From contig NZ_CP033169.1 of the NCBI RefSeq assembly GCF_003691585.1, positions 2,356,001-2,420,000 of the forward strand: a stretch of 64,000 nt of DNA, in the 5' to 3' direction. The notes beneath the pieces were generated by a model. It did not search any database and was not told where the DNA came from. It worked only from the letters and a program-made list of their open reading frames with translations. How positions within the stretch are numbered: the first letter of the stretch is position 1; the number at the start of each line of letters is the position of its first letter. The position numbers and the translations under genes are program-made. This document shows, in pieces, positions 36,236 through 45,575 of this stretch. Source of the DNA: Biomaibacter acetigenes (GTDB taxonomy: Bacteria; Bacillota; Thermosediminibacteria; Thermosediminibacterales; Tepidanaerobacteraceae).

Positions 36236-37714
36236 TCAACTTTCGCAGGAACAAAGTGCCAACTTTTCCTTAAGGAAAGTGGGCAGACAAGACATAAAAT
36301 AATCTAAAAACTCACTGATTGCTTCCTTTGAAAGCACGAGCTTTTCACGCAAAGCAGTCTTAAGAGCATCAATCAATAGCTGCAAAGCTTCTATGAACTT
36401 TATATCCTGAAGCTCATCACAGAAGTAATAGAACAAGCCTCCTATAGTCCGCAAATCCTTGTTATTGCGGTTTTCAACAGCCAGCATGATGTACCTTGCA
36501 AAAACAATAGTAGTATGGGCAACAATGGAATCATAAGAACGCCCCTGAAACTCTTTTGCAAGATTAAGGTAAGACTTGCATATCTTGAAAAATATCTCAA
36601 TATCCCAGCGCTTGCCATAAATCCTTATGATTTCTTCATCAGAAAGCGTTGTATCTGTAGAAATAATGGCAAGCCAGTTGCGAGATCTGTTGCGATCCCT
36701 TACAAATACAATCTTTGCAAGAACTTCATTACCATCATTGTCAGTGCCGATACCAACTACAACTGATGAAAGTATCTTTGCCTTACCGCCGCGTTTCTTT
36801 CTTACGCAAGAATATATAGACTGAAGGCTCATTCTTTTGCCTTGAAAACTGTAATAAATTTTCTTCATGCCCTTAACCATGGCTATGACGTGAAGGTTTA
36901 ATCCGAGGATCTTCAACAATATGCTTGGGTAAGTAAACCAGCTATCAAACAGCACATATTTTGCAGGGATGTTATTCTCCACTGCCTGTTTTAGCAGGTC
37001 TATCATGGCATCGGTTTCTTTCGCGAGTGAAGAAATTCGGCGCTTGTAGCCTATGCTCCTTTTATCAATTTCACTGTTCATAGGTTGCAACCTGTTTTCA
37101 GAAGTTTGTGCACTCAAGAGGTTGAAGCCGAGCGGGATGAAGGTATTTCCATCAGACCATCCGAGGGTGAGAAGTCTGAACCCCTTAACGTATTTTTGTG
37201 CCACATGGTCTCTTACTCTGGCTAAAATTTCGACAACCTTGCTTCTATTCCTACTGTATATAGAATCGCCTATTATTAGGACATTGACACGATTCTTATC
37301 CAGCACAGAACCTTCACATGCAAGCGTCAGATATTTGATAAAACCCCGTATCCCAAGTTCTTTAACTTTGTCTGCAAGTAATTCGCTGTTTAGTGCCAGT
37401 ACATTTAAAAAGTGGCCTATCTTCATCAGATAATGGAAGCCTTTCATTGCATTCCATGAGTATGAAAAACAGTGCTCATATTCATACCCCTGATGTTTTT
37501 CTACCAATATGTTGTTTTCAATCTTCCACCTGTACCGGCCTATTTTGGTGCATCTGAAAAACACGTTCTTATGATTGATTTGACGTGATGATAACCAGGC
37601 ATACCGTGTGTGTTTTTCTTCTTTTTCTCCTGAAGTTCTTGAGTGGTCTTCCTCCCAGGTTTCATAGCAGATGACTACATTGAGGATTTCCTTCTTTTTC
37701 ACTTTTTCTGCCAT
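36236..37714 (-). CDS. Chimeric transposase ORF (IS-DDE tail fused to IS4-type catalytic part)
   Basis: 492 aa, open but probably not functional. Residues 1-141 (RYRWKIENNILVEKHQGYEYEHCFSYSWNAMKGFHYLMKI) are the C-terminal third of a DDE transposase belonging to the DruA-type element upstream. From residue 142 (RVNVLIIGDSIYSRNRSK) the sequence becomes an IS4-family transposase lacking its own N-terminus: GWSDGNTFIPLGF, LFDSWFTYP and the Y-2-R-3-E-6-K signature in YGKRWDIEIFFKICK. The join is exactly in frame, as if a deletion fused two neighbouring ISs. Its start codon is simply the first ATG after a stop in the decayed upstream part. Confidence 0.75.
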   Translation of the reverse strand: MAEKVKKKEILNVVICYETWEEDHSRTSGEKEEKHTRYAWLSSRQINHKNVFFRCTKIGRYRWKIENNILVEKHQGYEYEHCFSYSWNAMKGFHYLMKIGHFLNVLALNSELLADKVKELGIRGFIKYLTLACEGSVLDKNRVNVLIIGDSIYSRNRSKVVEILARVRDHVAQKYVKGFRLLTLGWSDGNTFIPLGFNLLSAQTSENRLQPMNSEIDKRSIGYKRRISSLAKETDAMIDLLKQAVENNIPAKYVLFDSWFTYPSILLKILGLNLHVIAMVKGMKKIYYSFQGKRMSLQSIYSCVRKKRGGKAKILSSVVVGIGTDNDGNEVLAKIVFVRDRNRSRNWLAIISTDTTLSDEEIIRIYGKRWDIEIFFKICKSYLNLAKEFQGRSYDSIVAHTTIVFARYIMLAVENRNNKDLRTIGGLFYYFCDELQDIKFIEALQLLIDALKTALREKLVLSKEAISEFLDYFMSCLPTFLKEKLALCSCES

Positions 37715-38256
37715 ATATTCATATTCAATTCCATTGGCCTATGCATAGACCTGCTCACGGTTTCCCCAATGACATCTTAACGGTCTTCAGGGTTTATTTT
37801 CATCAATGCCAGGGCTTTTTTCCAGACTGCAGGCATGCTGTCTTCTTTCAATACTATCATATAGTCTCAGCCGTACTTCCTGCAGGTTGTGATAACGGGG
37901 CCACAGGCATAAAGAACATCAGCAATTATTGACAGTTTTGTTTTACGGAATATTTTCTTCAATTTCTCCGCCATGCGGTAAAAGCCTTTGCGTTCACAGC
38001 CCTGCTTGCTTTCTTCTTTATTGTTCTCGTTATTTTCTATGAATTCGCTCATCACGGGCAGTGTAATTGTATTGTCCAAAATCAAGACTGCTTCCAGCAC
38101 ATAGCAATAATATTGGGGAGTTTGTGTTTCTCCACCTACATGCCTTTGAAGGCATTCAGGCGCCCATTGAAAGTCGCGGAAAAATTTTTGCGTGTGCTCT
38201 TCAATCTTGGCCTCTCTTGTTTTTCTTTCTTGGATTTTCTTTTCTCTATGACTCAT
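37712..38256 (-). pseudogene. Decayed N-terminal part of the DDE transposase next to the DruA-like gene
   Basis: From ATG 38256 the frame encodes MSHREKKIQERKTREAKIEE and, later, FYRMAEKLKKIFRKTKLSII, then LYACGPVITTCRKYG. It hits TGA at 37867-37869 where relatives have Trp. The same frame goes on with DYMIVLKEDSMPAVWKKALA, then a TAA, a 1-nt frame change near HWGNREQVYA and TAG at 37739-37741, again where Trp is expected (VYA*ANGIEYEY). Four separate lesions show long decay. The start overlaps the DruA-like stop by 4 bp. Confidence 0.7.
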
Positions 38257-39278
38257 TGGGGCGCCACCACCTTATACGGCTTTTCCCCTTTGAGGCATTC
38301 TTTAAAGTCGGCCTGCAAGGGATATACGAATATTGCTTTTTTTGATAGTGTGCCTTCTTTCCCGGTGCGGCCAGATCCTTTTGTCTTGCCAAGATATATC
38401 CAGTTTGATGCCTTATATGATATCCCTTGATATTTCTCGGTGTCTACAAATGTCTCCAGTAATACCGGCGCATAGCAATATTCCCTAAGAAAGTCTTCTT
38501 GGATTTGCTTTGTCGCCAGAGATAAAGCCTTGCTCGCCAGATTCTTGATGTGTACCCAGGGAAAGATTAAAAACCGGCTGTTGTTTATGATTAGGTGAAG
38601 TCTGACCTTTTTGTCTTCTTTTGTCCACCCGATCCATTTGTCACGTTCTTCCAAAGCCCATGCAGCGGCTGAAAACTGCATGCATCCAAGTTCTGCATCA
38701 CCTGACTTTACAAAGTATTGGAGCCTGGAGCCAAATACTTGTTTGTCTTTCAGGATATGATACTGGTTTATGTATGCACGCCAGCGTTTTAAGTCCTCGC
38801 CGGGTTTTGCAATCACAAGCCTGACTGGCTCGTAATCACCAATATTTCCTTTTAGTTCTCTTGTGTCAAACTCAAATTCTTTCCTGCGTATTCTGCATTT
38901 GTTTTATTTCATTTTGTTTATTGGCGGTAATTGTATAATCCCTTCTGCCTCCAGTTTCTCTAAAAAAGCTGCACATTGGATCATTTTTGCATTTCCGGCT
39001 GGAGTGGTCCAGCCCAATAGTTCGCAAACGGTGGCTGCAAATTCATGTCTGGGCAGGTTTGGATATGTTTTTCTTGCCCACTTTATCATCTCGATATCTT
39101 CAGGTCTGAATGCCCTGCCTGAAAATACCCTGATTGTATTGTCCATGACTTGGTTACCTACCTTTCCAAGTCTACTATACAATATCAGGTTTGTGTTTGT
39201 CCACCCCCGTTTTGCGAAACTATTTTTTATTATACCATGTAGCTCTTTATTTCTCTTGTTCTCAAATTCATGCTTCAC
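38253..39278 (-). pseudogene. DruA-like DUF4338 protein gene interrupted by an in-frame stop
   Basis: ATG 39278 opens a 124-codon piece (FRPEDIEMIKWARKTYPNLPRHEFAATVCELLGW, then FLEKLEAEGIIQLPP) that ends in TAA at 38904-38906. The same frame then continues KCRIRRKEFEFDTRELKG, DYEPVRLVIA, WRAYINQYHIL and on to NNSRFLIFPWVHIKNLAS, LLETFVDTEKYQG and SNWIYLGKTKG, ending at 38253. Together they match the DUF4338 (DruA) family over its full length. DruA is known from Druantia anti-phage systems, but DUF4338 genes also accompany DDE transposases, and that is the context here (4-bp overlap). Confidence 0.72.
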
Positions 39279-39482
39279 CTCTGGTGGGCTACTATGTTAT
39301 TGTTTCGGTAATTTATTTTTACCAGATTTTATTACAAAAAAAATGTCTATGTTAGTTATTTCTCTGGTACTTACATATACATGATGTACAATCCAGGTTT
39401 ACTTTTTTGGTCTTTTCGTATATTATTAATTTTCTCAATACGGTATATAATTTAATAAACGTTAATATGGAGATGATTTACT

Positions 39483-41156
39483 GTGGTAGCTTTACTGGAT
39501 TTGCCCGACTTTTACAAGACTGTCCACGACATAACCCTTGACCTTATAAAAACTCCAAGCATAGTTGCCACACAGGGCGAGGGTCGTATTGCTTTGAAGA
39601 TAATGAACATATTAAAAGCCAGCCCATATTTTCAAAAGCATCCGGACAATCTATGGCTGGTTGATGTTCCCGGTGGTCCATGGCCCAAATATACCGTCAT
39701 GGCTCTTGTGGAAGGAGAAAAAAATAGAAGTTCTCAAACAGTGGTGCTTTTAGGACACATAGACACTGTCAGAGTGGAGGATTTCGGCACTTTAAAGTAC
39801 TATGCCTTTAACCCCAAAGGACTTGTAAGACATTTTAGTAGCTTAAATATCGGTGGGGATGTAAAAGAAGATCTTGATAGTGGAAAATACATGTTTGGCC
39901 GGGGCTCGGTAGATATGAAAAGCGGTGTTGCAGCACACATGGCGGTTTTAATGTATTTATCTGAAATCGCCGAAGGTTTTTCGGGGAACGTTTTACTTGC
40001 AGCCACTCCCGACGAGGAGGATATGTCCAGCGGAGCCATCGCTGCTCTCGATGAACTTTTCCGGTTAAAAAAAGAGCGGGGATTTGAATATATTGCTTTA
40101 ATAAACGCCGATTACACATCCCCCTTATATCCTGGAGATGACCACAGATATGTTTATCTGGGAACCGTCGGCAAACTATTACCGTCATTCTTCATAGCCG
40201 GGCGCGAAACTCATGTGGGTCAGTGCTTCGAGGGATTTGACCCCAATTTGCTGGCAGCGGAACTGACACGGCTCTTTGATATGAATACGGATTTATGCGA
40301 CGAGGTGGAAGGTGAAGTGACGCTGCCGCCGGTCTCCCTGAAACAAAGAGACCTTAAAGAATTATATGATGTGCAGATACCCTTTGCCGCCCAATGCTAC
40401 TACAACTTTTTCACTCACAGCCGCTCTCCCGAGGATATAATGAAGCTTTGTAAAGAAATCGCTCGGAAAGCCTTTGTCAATGTCATCACCACCATGGAGC
40501 AAAAGCGGCGTCATTATTATGATAAAGCAAACATGCCATATCATCCAGTCCCCTATGAACCACTGGTTTACTCCTATCATGAATTTTATCAAAAGGTCAT
40601 TTCAAAACATCCCGAACTCATCTCAAATCTTGAAACTCTGAATGAAAACCTCCTCCAGGATCCTAACATAGACCTCAGAGAACATAGTTTAAGGGTTGTG
40701 GAGGAAGTCTGGAAACAGTCCGAAGAATTTAATAATAGGATTCCACTTATCATCGTATACTTTTCCTCGGCTTTTAATGCCCGGGTCCATATAAAGGGCG
40801 AAAAACCTTCGGAGGTCCGTCTAATGGATGCCGTAAAGAAAACTGTCGGTGAAATAACCCAAAAGACCAGTGAAAATATAAGCATCCGCAAATTTTTCCC
40901 ATACATCTCCGACATGAGCATTTTCGGTATCAGCGATACTCCTGAAGAAATTGAGGTCTTAAAATGCAATATGCCGGCCTGGGGGAAAAAGTATTTCCTG
41001 GATACGGAAAAAATCAGGGCTATAAATATACCTATGGTCAATATCGGTCCTTACGGCAAAGATGCCCATAAGATGTTCGAGAGGGTTGAAATGAATTATT
41101 CCTTCAGGATAGTTCCCCAACTTATCTTTATGTGTATTTCAAACTTACTACTCTGA
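39483..41156 (+). CDS. RocB-like M20-family peptidase
   Basis: 557 aa, typical of the RocB branch and longer than ordinary M20 enzymes. Start GTG 39483 has GGAGATGA upstream. Metal-binding features: GHIDTV, MFGRGSVDMKSGVAAHM and ATPDEEDMSSGA. RocB lies in the arginine-catabolic locus of Bacillus and is thought to be a metallopeptidase or amidohydrolase of unknown substrate. Neighbours here are amino-acid transporters and lysine aminomutase, supporting a role in amino-acid or peptide use. The gene starts 170 bp beyond the IS edge. Confidence 0.85.
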   Translation: MVALLDLPDFYKTVHDITLDLIKTPSIVATQGEGRIALKIMNILKASPYFQKHPDNLWLVDVPGGPWPKYTVMALVEGEKNRSSQTVVLLGHIDTVRVEDFGTLKYYAFNPKGLVRHFSSLNIGGDVKEDLDSGKYMFGRGSVDMKSGVAAHMAVLMYLSEIAEGFSGNVLLAATPDEEDMSSGAIAALDELFRLKKERGFEYIALINADYTSPLYPGDDHRYVYLGTVGKLLPSFFIAGRETHVGQCFEGFDPNLLAAELTRLFDMNTDLCDEVEGEVTLPPVSLKQRDLKELYDVQIPFAAQCYYNFFTHSRSPEDIMKLCKEIARKAFVNVITTMEQKRRHYYDKANMPYHPVPYEPLVYSYHEFYQKVISKHPELISNLETLNENLLQDPNIDLREHSLRVVEEVWKQSEEFNNRIPLIIVYFSSAFNARVHIKGEKPSEVRLMDAVKKTVGEITQKTSENISIRKFFPYISDMSIFGISDTPEEIEVLKCNMPAWGKKYFLDTEKIRAINIPMVNIGPYGKDAHKMFERVEMNYSFRIVPQLIFMCISNLLL

Positions 41157-41341
41157 AAAACATAGTTAAATTGGTCAGACCCCAAATTAACAATTTTTGT
41201 TAAGGGAAGTGATAGTTTTCATTCATGTGAGAGTGCTACAAAGTAGCATAGTAGTCTGATTAAAAAACAAATTCGTTATAGGGGGAGGTGATTTAGCAGA
41301 GTTAAAACTTATACCCCATACTTTGAAAGGAGTTGATAGAA

Positions 41342-42709
41342 ATGCAATCTTTCCTTGATGTAGTAGGCGAAGTATCTGGATGGATCTGGGGTATCCCCAT
41401 GCTGCTCATTCTGGGCGGTGGCGGCCTTTTCCTTACCATTGCGTTAGGATTTTTCCAGTTCAAATACTTTGGGTACATTATAAAACAGACCTTCGGCAAG
41501 ATCTTGAGTAAAAATGTTGAAGGCGAAGGTACCGTGACACCATTCCAGGCGGCATCCTCGGCCCTGGCCTCTACCGTCGGGGCATCCAATATAGTCGGCG
41601 TCCCCGTTGCCATAGCGTTAGGAGGCCCCGGAGCAGTATTCTGGATGTGGATCATCGCATTGTTGGGATGTGCCTCAAAATTTACCGAAGTGGTCCTTGG
41701 CTTGAAGTACCGTGAAAAGAACGAAGTGGGTGAATATGTAGGAGGGCCAATGTATTATATTGAGAAAGGTCTAAACTGGAAGCCTGTCTCAGTTTTATTC
41801 GCATTTTTCCTCATGATAGAACTGGTCCCAAGCATTATGGTTCAGGCCAATTCCGTGGCTGGTTCTGCCGTAACCATGGGCATCTCCCCGGTTATAACCG
41901 GAATCGTAGTAATGATACTTGTTGGTCTGGTAGTGGTCGGAGGTATCGGGAGGATAGGCCGGGTATGCGAAAAATTGGTGCCGTTTATGGCCTTACTGTA
42001 TTTATTGGGTGCTTTTATAATCATATTAATGAACATCACTAATTTGCCCTCGGCTATTGCCCTTATTTTCACCCATGCCTTCATCCCTGCCGCGCCGGTA
42101 GGCGGTTTTGCCGGAGCCGCCATGGCTTCTGCCCTTCGATGGGGTTCTGCCCGCGGCACTTACTCCAATGAGGCCGGGATGGGAACGGCCCCCATGGCTC
42201 ACTCGGCAGCCATCATCGACCATCCGGTGAGGCAGGGCTTCTGGGGCATCTTTGAGGTAATCGTGGATACCCTGATAATTTGCTCCACCACAGCCTTTTT
42301 GGTGCTGACCACGGGATTATGGACACAGGTGGAATCCTCACAGGCTGCAGGCATACCCGCTATGGCCTTTTCTTCTGTCTTCGGTCCAGCTGGGGGTACG
42401 GTGGTTACATTGTCGTTGCTGTTATTCGTTATTTCCACTATCATAGTTATAACCTTTTACGGGGAGAAACAGGCAGAATACCTCTTCGGCCTTGGGTTTT
42501 CCCATGTCATGAGATATGTCTACCTGATATCCATAGTCATCGGCGCCGTAGGTGGTATGAAATTTCTATGGCAGTTCCTGGATATTTTGCTGGCCTGTAT
42601 TATCATACCCAATATGATATCGATATTGGCACTCCATAAGGATGTAGTTGAACTCAAAAATGAGTTCTTCGCCAGCCCCAATTTCTTTAAAAAGGATATT
42701 AATATTTAG
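41342..42709 (+). CDS. Alanine/glycine:cation symporter (AGCS family, AlsT-like)
   Basis: 455 aa from ATG 41342 (AAAGGAG 9 nt upstream). About 11 membrane segments. Family motifs: FQAASSALASTVGASNIVGVPVAIALGGPGAVFWMW, in which the usual TGTGN is replaced by VGASN; GGPMYYIEKGL; and GSARGTYSNEAGMGTAPMAHSAA. These carriers import alanine or glycine (some glutamine) with Na+ or H+. The variant in the substrate-binding helix suggests altered specificity. The 185-bp upstream gap has two small hairpins and no clear promoter. Confidence 0.88.
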   Translation: MQSFLDVVGEVSGWIWGIPMLLILGGGGLFLTIALGFFQFKYFGYIIKQTFGKILSKNVEGEGTVTPFQAASSALASTVGASNIVGVPVAIALGGPGAVFWMWIIALLGCASKFTEVVLGLKYREKNEVGEYVGGPMYYIEKGLNWKPVSVLFAFFLMIELVPSIMVQANSVAGSAVTMGISPVITGIVVMILVGLVVVGGIGRIGRVCEKLVPFMALLYLLGAFIIILMNITNLPSAIALIFTHAFIPAAPVGGFAGAAMASALRWGSARGTYSNEAGMGTAPMAHSAAIIDHPVRQGFWGIFEVIVDTLIICSTTAFLVLTTGLWTQVESSQAAGIPAMAFSSVFGPAGGTVVTLSLLLFVISTIIVITFYGEKQAEYLFGLGFSHVMRYVYLISIVIGAVGGMKFLWQFLDILLACIIIPNMISILALHKDVVELKNEFFASPNFFKKDINI

Positions 42710-42771
42710 CAAAATAATAAATCACCGGCGGGATTAATTCTAAAAATCCTATCGGTTTATTATTATATTTT

Positions 42772-42798
42772 TCCCCCGGCAATTTATGCCGGGGGGTT
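42772..42798. repeat. Strong GC hairpin between convergent genes
   Basis: CCCCCGGCA/TGCCGGGGG with a short AT loop between the AGCS gene and kamA. T-rich sequence precedes it on the plus strand, but no T-run follows on either strand, so it is not a textbook terminator. It may still stop or stabilise both transcripts. Confidence 0.5.
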
Positions 42799-42818
42799 CA
42801 GGATTGTATGGGGTAGTT

Positions 42819-44087
42819 TCAATGACTTTTGCCTCTTTTTCGCCTCGCAAGATCCACCGGTTCCAGGCTCAAACGCTCGCCGCTGTAAAGGGATGCAAGG
42901 CCAACGTCGTATTTCGGTTTTCCTTGGGGGTCTTTTTTGCCGCAGATACCGCAGTTTTGACAGCGGCTCCTGTTATCTTCCGGTTCGGTATAGACACATA
43001 TAACACCTTCATAGTTTCTCAAGATGACTTTCCTATCGGAATAAGATATGAGGTATTGCGGCATGAGGGGAATCTTTCCGCCGCCACCGGGCGCGTCAAC
43101 CACAAAAGTGGGCACCGCAAATCCGGAAGTATGGCCTCGAAGGTGCTCAATCATCTCAATGCCTTTTCCGACGGATGTCCTGAAGTGTTCTATCCCCACG
43201 GAGAGATCACATTGATAGATATAGTATGGCCGTACCCGGATTTTCACCAGCTCCTGGACCAGTTTTTTCATTATAAACGGACAGTCATTTACACCCTTCA
43301 ATAATACCGACTGGTTTCCCAGAGGTATACCGGCATCGGCCAACATCTCACAGGCTTTCTTTGATTCTTCAGTAACCTCGCTGGGATGATTGAAATGGGT
43401 GCTTATCCAAATGGGATGATATTTTTTCAGCATTTTTACAAGTTCCGGCGTTATCCTGTATGGTAGCACCACCGGTGTCCTGGTGCCTATGCGGATAATT
43501 TCTACATGGGGTATGTGTCTCAAGCTTTTGATGATATATTCCAGCATTTCATCACTTATTATAAGACCGTCACCGCCGGATATTAGCACATCCCTTACTA
43601 CCGGAGTATTTTTAATATATTCAATGTCTCTATCTATCTTATCTTTCGGCATGGCGTGGTCTGTCTGGCCTGCCCAGCGCCGCCGGGTGCAGTGCCTGCA
43701 ATACATGGAACACTGGTCTGTCACAAGAAATAGTACCCTATCAGGATAGCGGTGGGTTATCCCCGGCACGGGAGAATCGATGTCTTCATGGAGGGGATCA
43801 AGTATATCGCTTTCGGACCTTTTTAGCTCCAGGGATGTAGGGACCGCCTGTTTTCTTATGGGATCTTCCGGGTTTTCCGGATCCATCAGGGTGGCGTAGT
43901 ACGGGGTAATGGCCATCCTCAGAGTCTTAAGGCACTCTTTGATTCCTTCCTGCTCCGGAAATGTCAAGTTTATGACTTGCTTTAACTCATCCACACCAGT
44001 AATTCGGTGAGCCATCTGCCATCTCCAATCCTTCCACTCCTCTTCAGAGACATTTTTCCATAGGGCAATTTGCCGATAGTCCCTCAT
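42819..44087 (-). CDS. kamA: L-lysine 2,3-aminomutase (radical SAM)
   Basis: 422 aa from ATG 44087 (GGAGGTGG upstream). It converts L-lysine to beta-lysine using SAM, a [4Fe-4S] cluster and PLP. Radical-SAM cysteines lie in [25 protein letters not shown] follows, and [13 protein letters not shown] and [18 protein letters not shown] contain the PLP-Lys and substrate region. A Cys-rich C-terminus ([11 protein letters not shown]) may bind zinc. Beta-lysine serves lysine fermentation or as an osmolyte; neighbouring transporter and peptidase genes favour catabolism. It is divergent from the PucR-type regulator. Confidence 0.9.
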   Translation of the reverse strand: MRDYRQIALWKNVSEEEWKDWRWQMAHRITGVDELKQVINLTFPEQEGIKECLKTLRMAITPYYATLMDPENPEDPIRKQAVPTSLELKRSESDILDPLHEDIDSPVPGITHRYPDRVLFLVTDQCSMYCRHCTRRRWAGQTDHAMPKDKIDRDIEYIKNTPVVRDVLISGGDGLIISDEMLEYIIKSLRHIPHVEIIRIGTRTPVVLPYRITPELVKMLKKYHPIWISTHFNHPSEVTEESKKACEMLADAGIPLGNQSVLLKGVNDCPFIMKKLVQELVKIRVRPYYIYQCDLSVGIEHFRTSVGKGIEMIEHLRGHTSGFAVPTFVVDAPGGGGKIPLMPQYLISYSDRKVILRNYEGVICVYTEPEDNRSRCQNCGICGKKDPQGKPKYDVGLASLYSGERLSLEPVDLARRKRGKSH

Positions 44088-44343
44088 AAAACCACCTCCG
44101 ACCGCCTTTTTCTTTATTTTATAAAGGCCCGGAAAGTTAATCATTAGACGATTATCCAGAATTCATACAAACTTTATATACGAAACGGATGATGAGACCT
44201 GTAATAATTGATTTTATTGGCAGGGATTTCAATTATACTTGAATACAATTTTTAATAATTTTTTTTATACATAGTGTATAATAGTATAAACAGGATAAAG
44301 CATTTAGACGTGGAATATATATTTAATTAAAAAGGTGATTGGA

Positions 44344-45510
44344 ATGATGGTATCTGATATCCTTGACCTTCCTGAGTTTAAAGAAGTGAAGATTCTGGCC
44401 GGAAATCAGAATGTTACAAATCGAATAAAATGGGTAAATATCTTGGAGATTCTGGATGAACTCAGCAGACTCCACGAGGGTGAATTTTTAATTACTACTG
44501 CTTATGGATTTGATTTTCACAATATTAACAATACATATGATTTAGTAAACTATTTATCTAACAAGCGTATTGCAGCTTTAGCATTACAAGTGGGGTTTTA
44601 TGTAGACAAAATCCCTGATAAATTTATTAAAGTTTGCAATGAAAAGGGATTGCCCTTGCTTTGCCTTCCACCCTCCGTTTCTTTTAGTGAGATAACAAGG
44701 ACTCTGTCAAAGAGGCTTTTTGAAGAAGAAGAAAGGCAAAGGACCAGGGCACGGATGGCCGATGAACTGGTGGAACAGATCCTGTCCGATTCTCCTCCCG
44801 GCCAGGAGTTAATAAGACAAAAGTATCATGAATTGAGTTTTGATTGGAGTACTCCCTTTGTAGTAAGCATGCTTCACGTGGAGAATGACAAAATCAATTC
44901 CCAAAGGCTCAGGGGAAATCTGGAGTTCTATTTAAATCAACAAAATTTAAAATACATTTTATCCATCACACATGGAGAGTTATTGATTTTTATCTCTTTA
45001 GGCTGTTGCGGTGATAAGTTATCTCAGGTTTTCTCGCTTATCACCGATAATCTTAAAAGATATATAGAAAATACCAGATTTTATTTTGGTATAGGAGAAG
45101 CTGTAAATAGTATATCGGAAGCAAAATTAAGTCTTATGCAGGCTCAAAAAGTGGTGGATTTTTTTAAAAGAGGTTTCTCCCCAGATAAAAATTTTATGAC
45201 ATATCATGACCTGGGGATCTTTAAGCTGCTGATTGAAATACCGGAAAAAGTGCTTACATCCTTTTATGACGAAATATTGGGAGAGCTCTGTGCTTATGAC
45301 AACAGACACTCAGCTGAGCTTCTAAAAACCCTTGACATTTATCTTGAAAACGGAAATATCACCCATACTGCAGAAAACCTTTTTACTCACCGGCATACAA
45401 TCCGTTATAGGTTAGCTAAGATAAAAGAACTCACAGGCCTGGATGTGGAAAATGGGAAGGACAGGATGACCTTATATATGGCCAATCTCATAAAAAAGCT
45501 TTTGCCATAA
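44344..45510 (+). CDS. PucR-family transcriptional regulator
   Basis: 388 aa from ATG 44344 (AGGTG upstream). The N-terminal PucR domain begins VSDILDLPEFKEVKILAG and contains EILDELSRLHEGEFLITTAYGF. A central degenerate-GGDEF-like region follows, and the C-terminal HTH_30 helix-turn-helix reads ENGNITHTAENLFTHRHTIRYRLAKIKELTGLD (residues about 340-372). PucR-type proteins activate purine or amino-acid catabolic genes. Its position between kamA (divergent) and the YfcC and M20 genes suggests it governs them. A TATAC-atagt-GTATA inverted repeat lies near the likely -10 at about 44266-44281. Confidence 0.88.
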   Translation: MMVSDILDLPEFKEVKILAGNQNVTNRIKWVNILEILDELSRLHEGEFLITTAYGFDFHNINNTYDLVNYLSNKRIAALALQVGFYVDKIPDKFIKVCNEKGLPLLCLPPSVSFSEITRTLSKRLFEEEERQRTRARMADELVEQILSDSPPGQELIRQKYHELSFDWSTPFVVSMLHVENDKINSQRLRGNLEFYLNQQNLKYILSITHGELLIFISLGCCGDKLSQVFSLITDNLKRYIENTRFYFGIGEAVNSISEAKLSLMQAQKVVDFFKRGFSPDKNFMTYHDLGIFKLLIEIPEKVLTSFYDEILGELCAYDNRHSAELLKTLDIYLENGNITHTAENLFTHRHTIRYRLAKIKELTGLDVENGKDRMTLYMANLIKKLLP

Positions 45511-45575
45511 ATTTTGACTGAAAGTCTCCTATGGGTTCCCGTCTCAAATAAAATATAAAAGTAAGGATGGTCATT

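Larger units (their letters stand above)
36150..39311 (-). mobile_element. Composite insertion-sequence wreck: DruA/DDE element fused to an IS4-type element
   Basis: The right edge is marked by a 29-bp stretch at 39283-39311 that recurs at 31599-31627 beside the MITE-like element. Inward come the DruA-like gene, a decayed DDE transposase and the chimeric IS4-type ORF. The left end of the first element and the right end of the second are both lost at the fusion near 37290. The exact left boundary near 36150 is not resolved and I found no inverted terminus there. Confidence 0.6.

Noticed and set aside
38253-39278. A functional Druantia defence system
   Set aside because: Only a DruA-like fragment with an internal stop is present. 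The other Druantia genes, including the large helicase druE, are absent, and the neighbours are transposase remnants.
42772-42798. Classical terminator between the AGCS gene and kamA
   Set aside because: The hairpin is strong but no T-run follows on either strand, so it is listed as a repeat.
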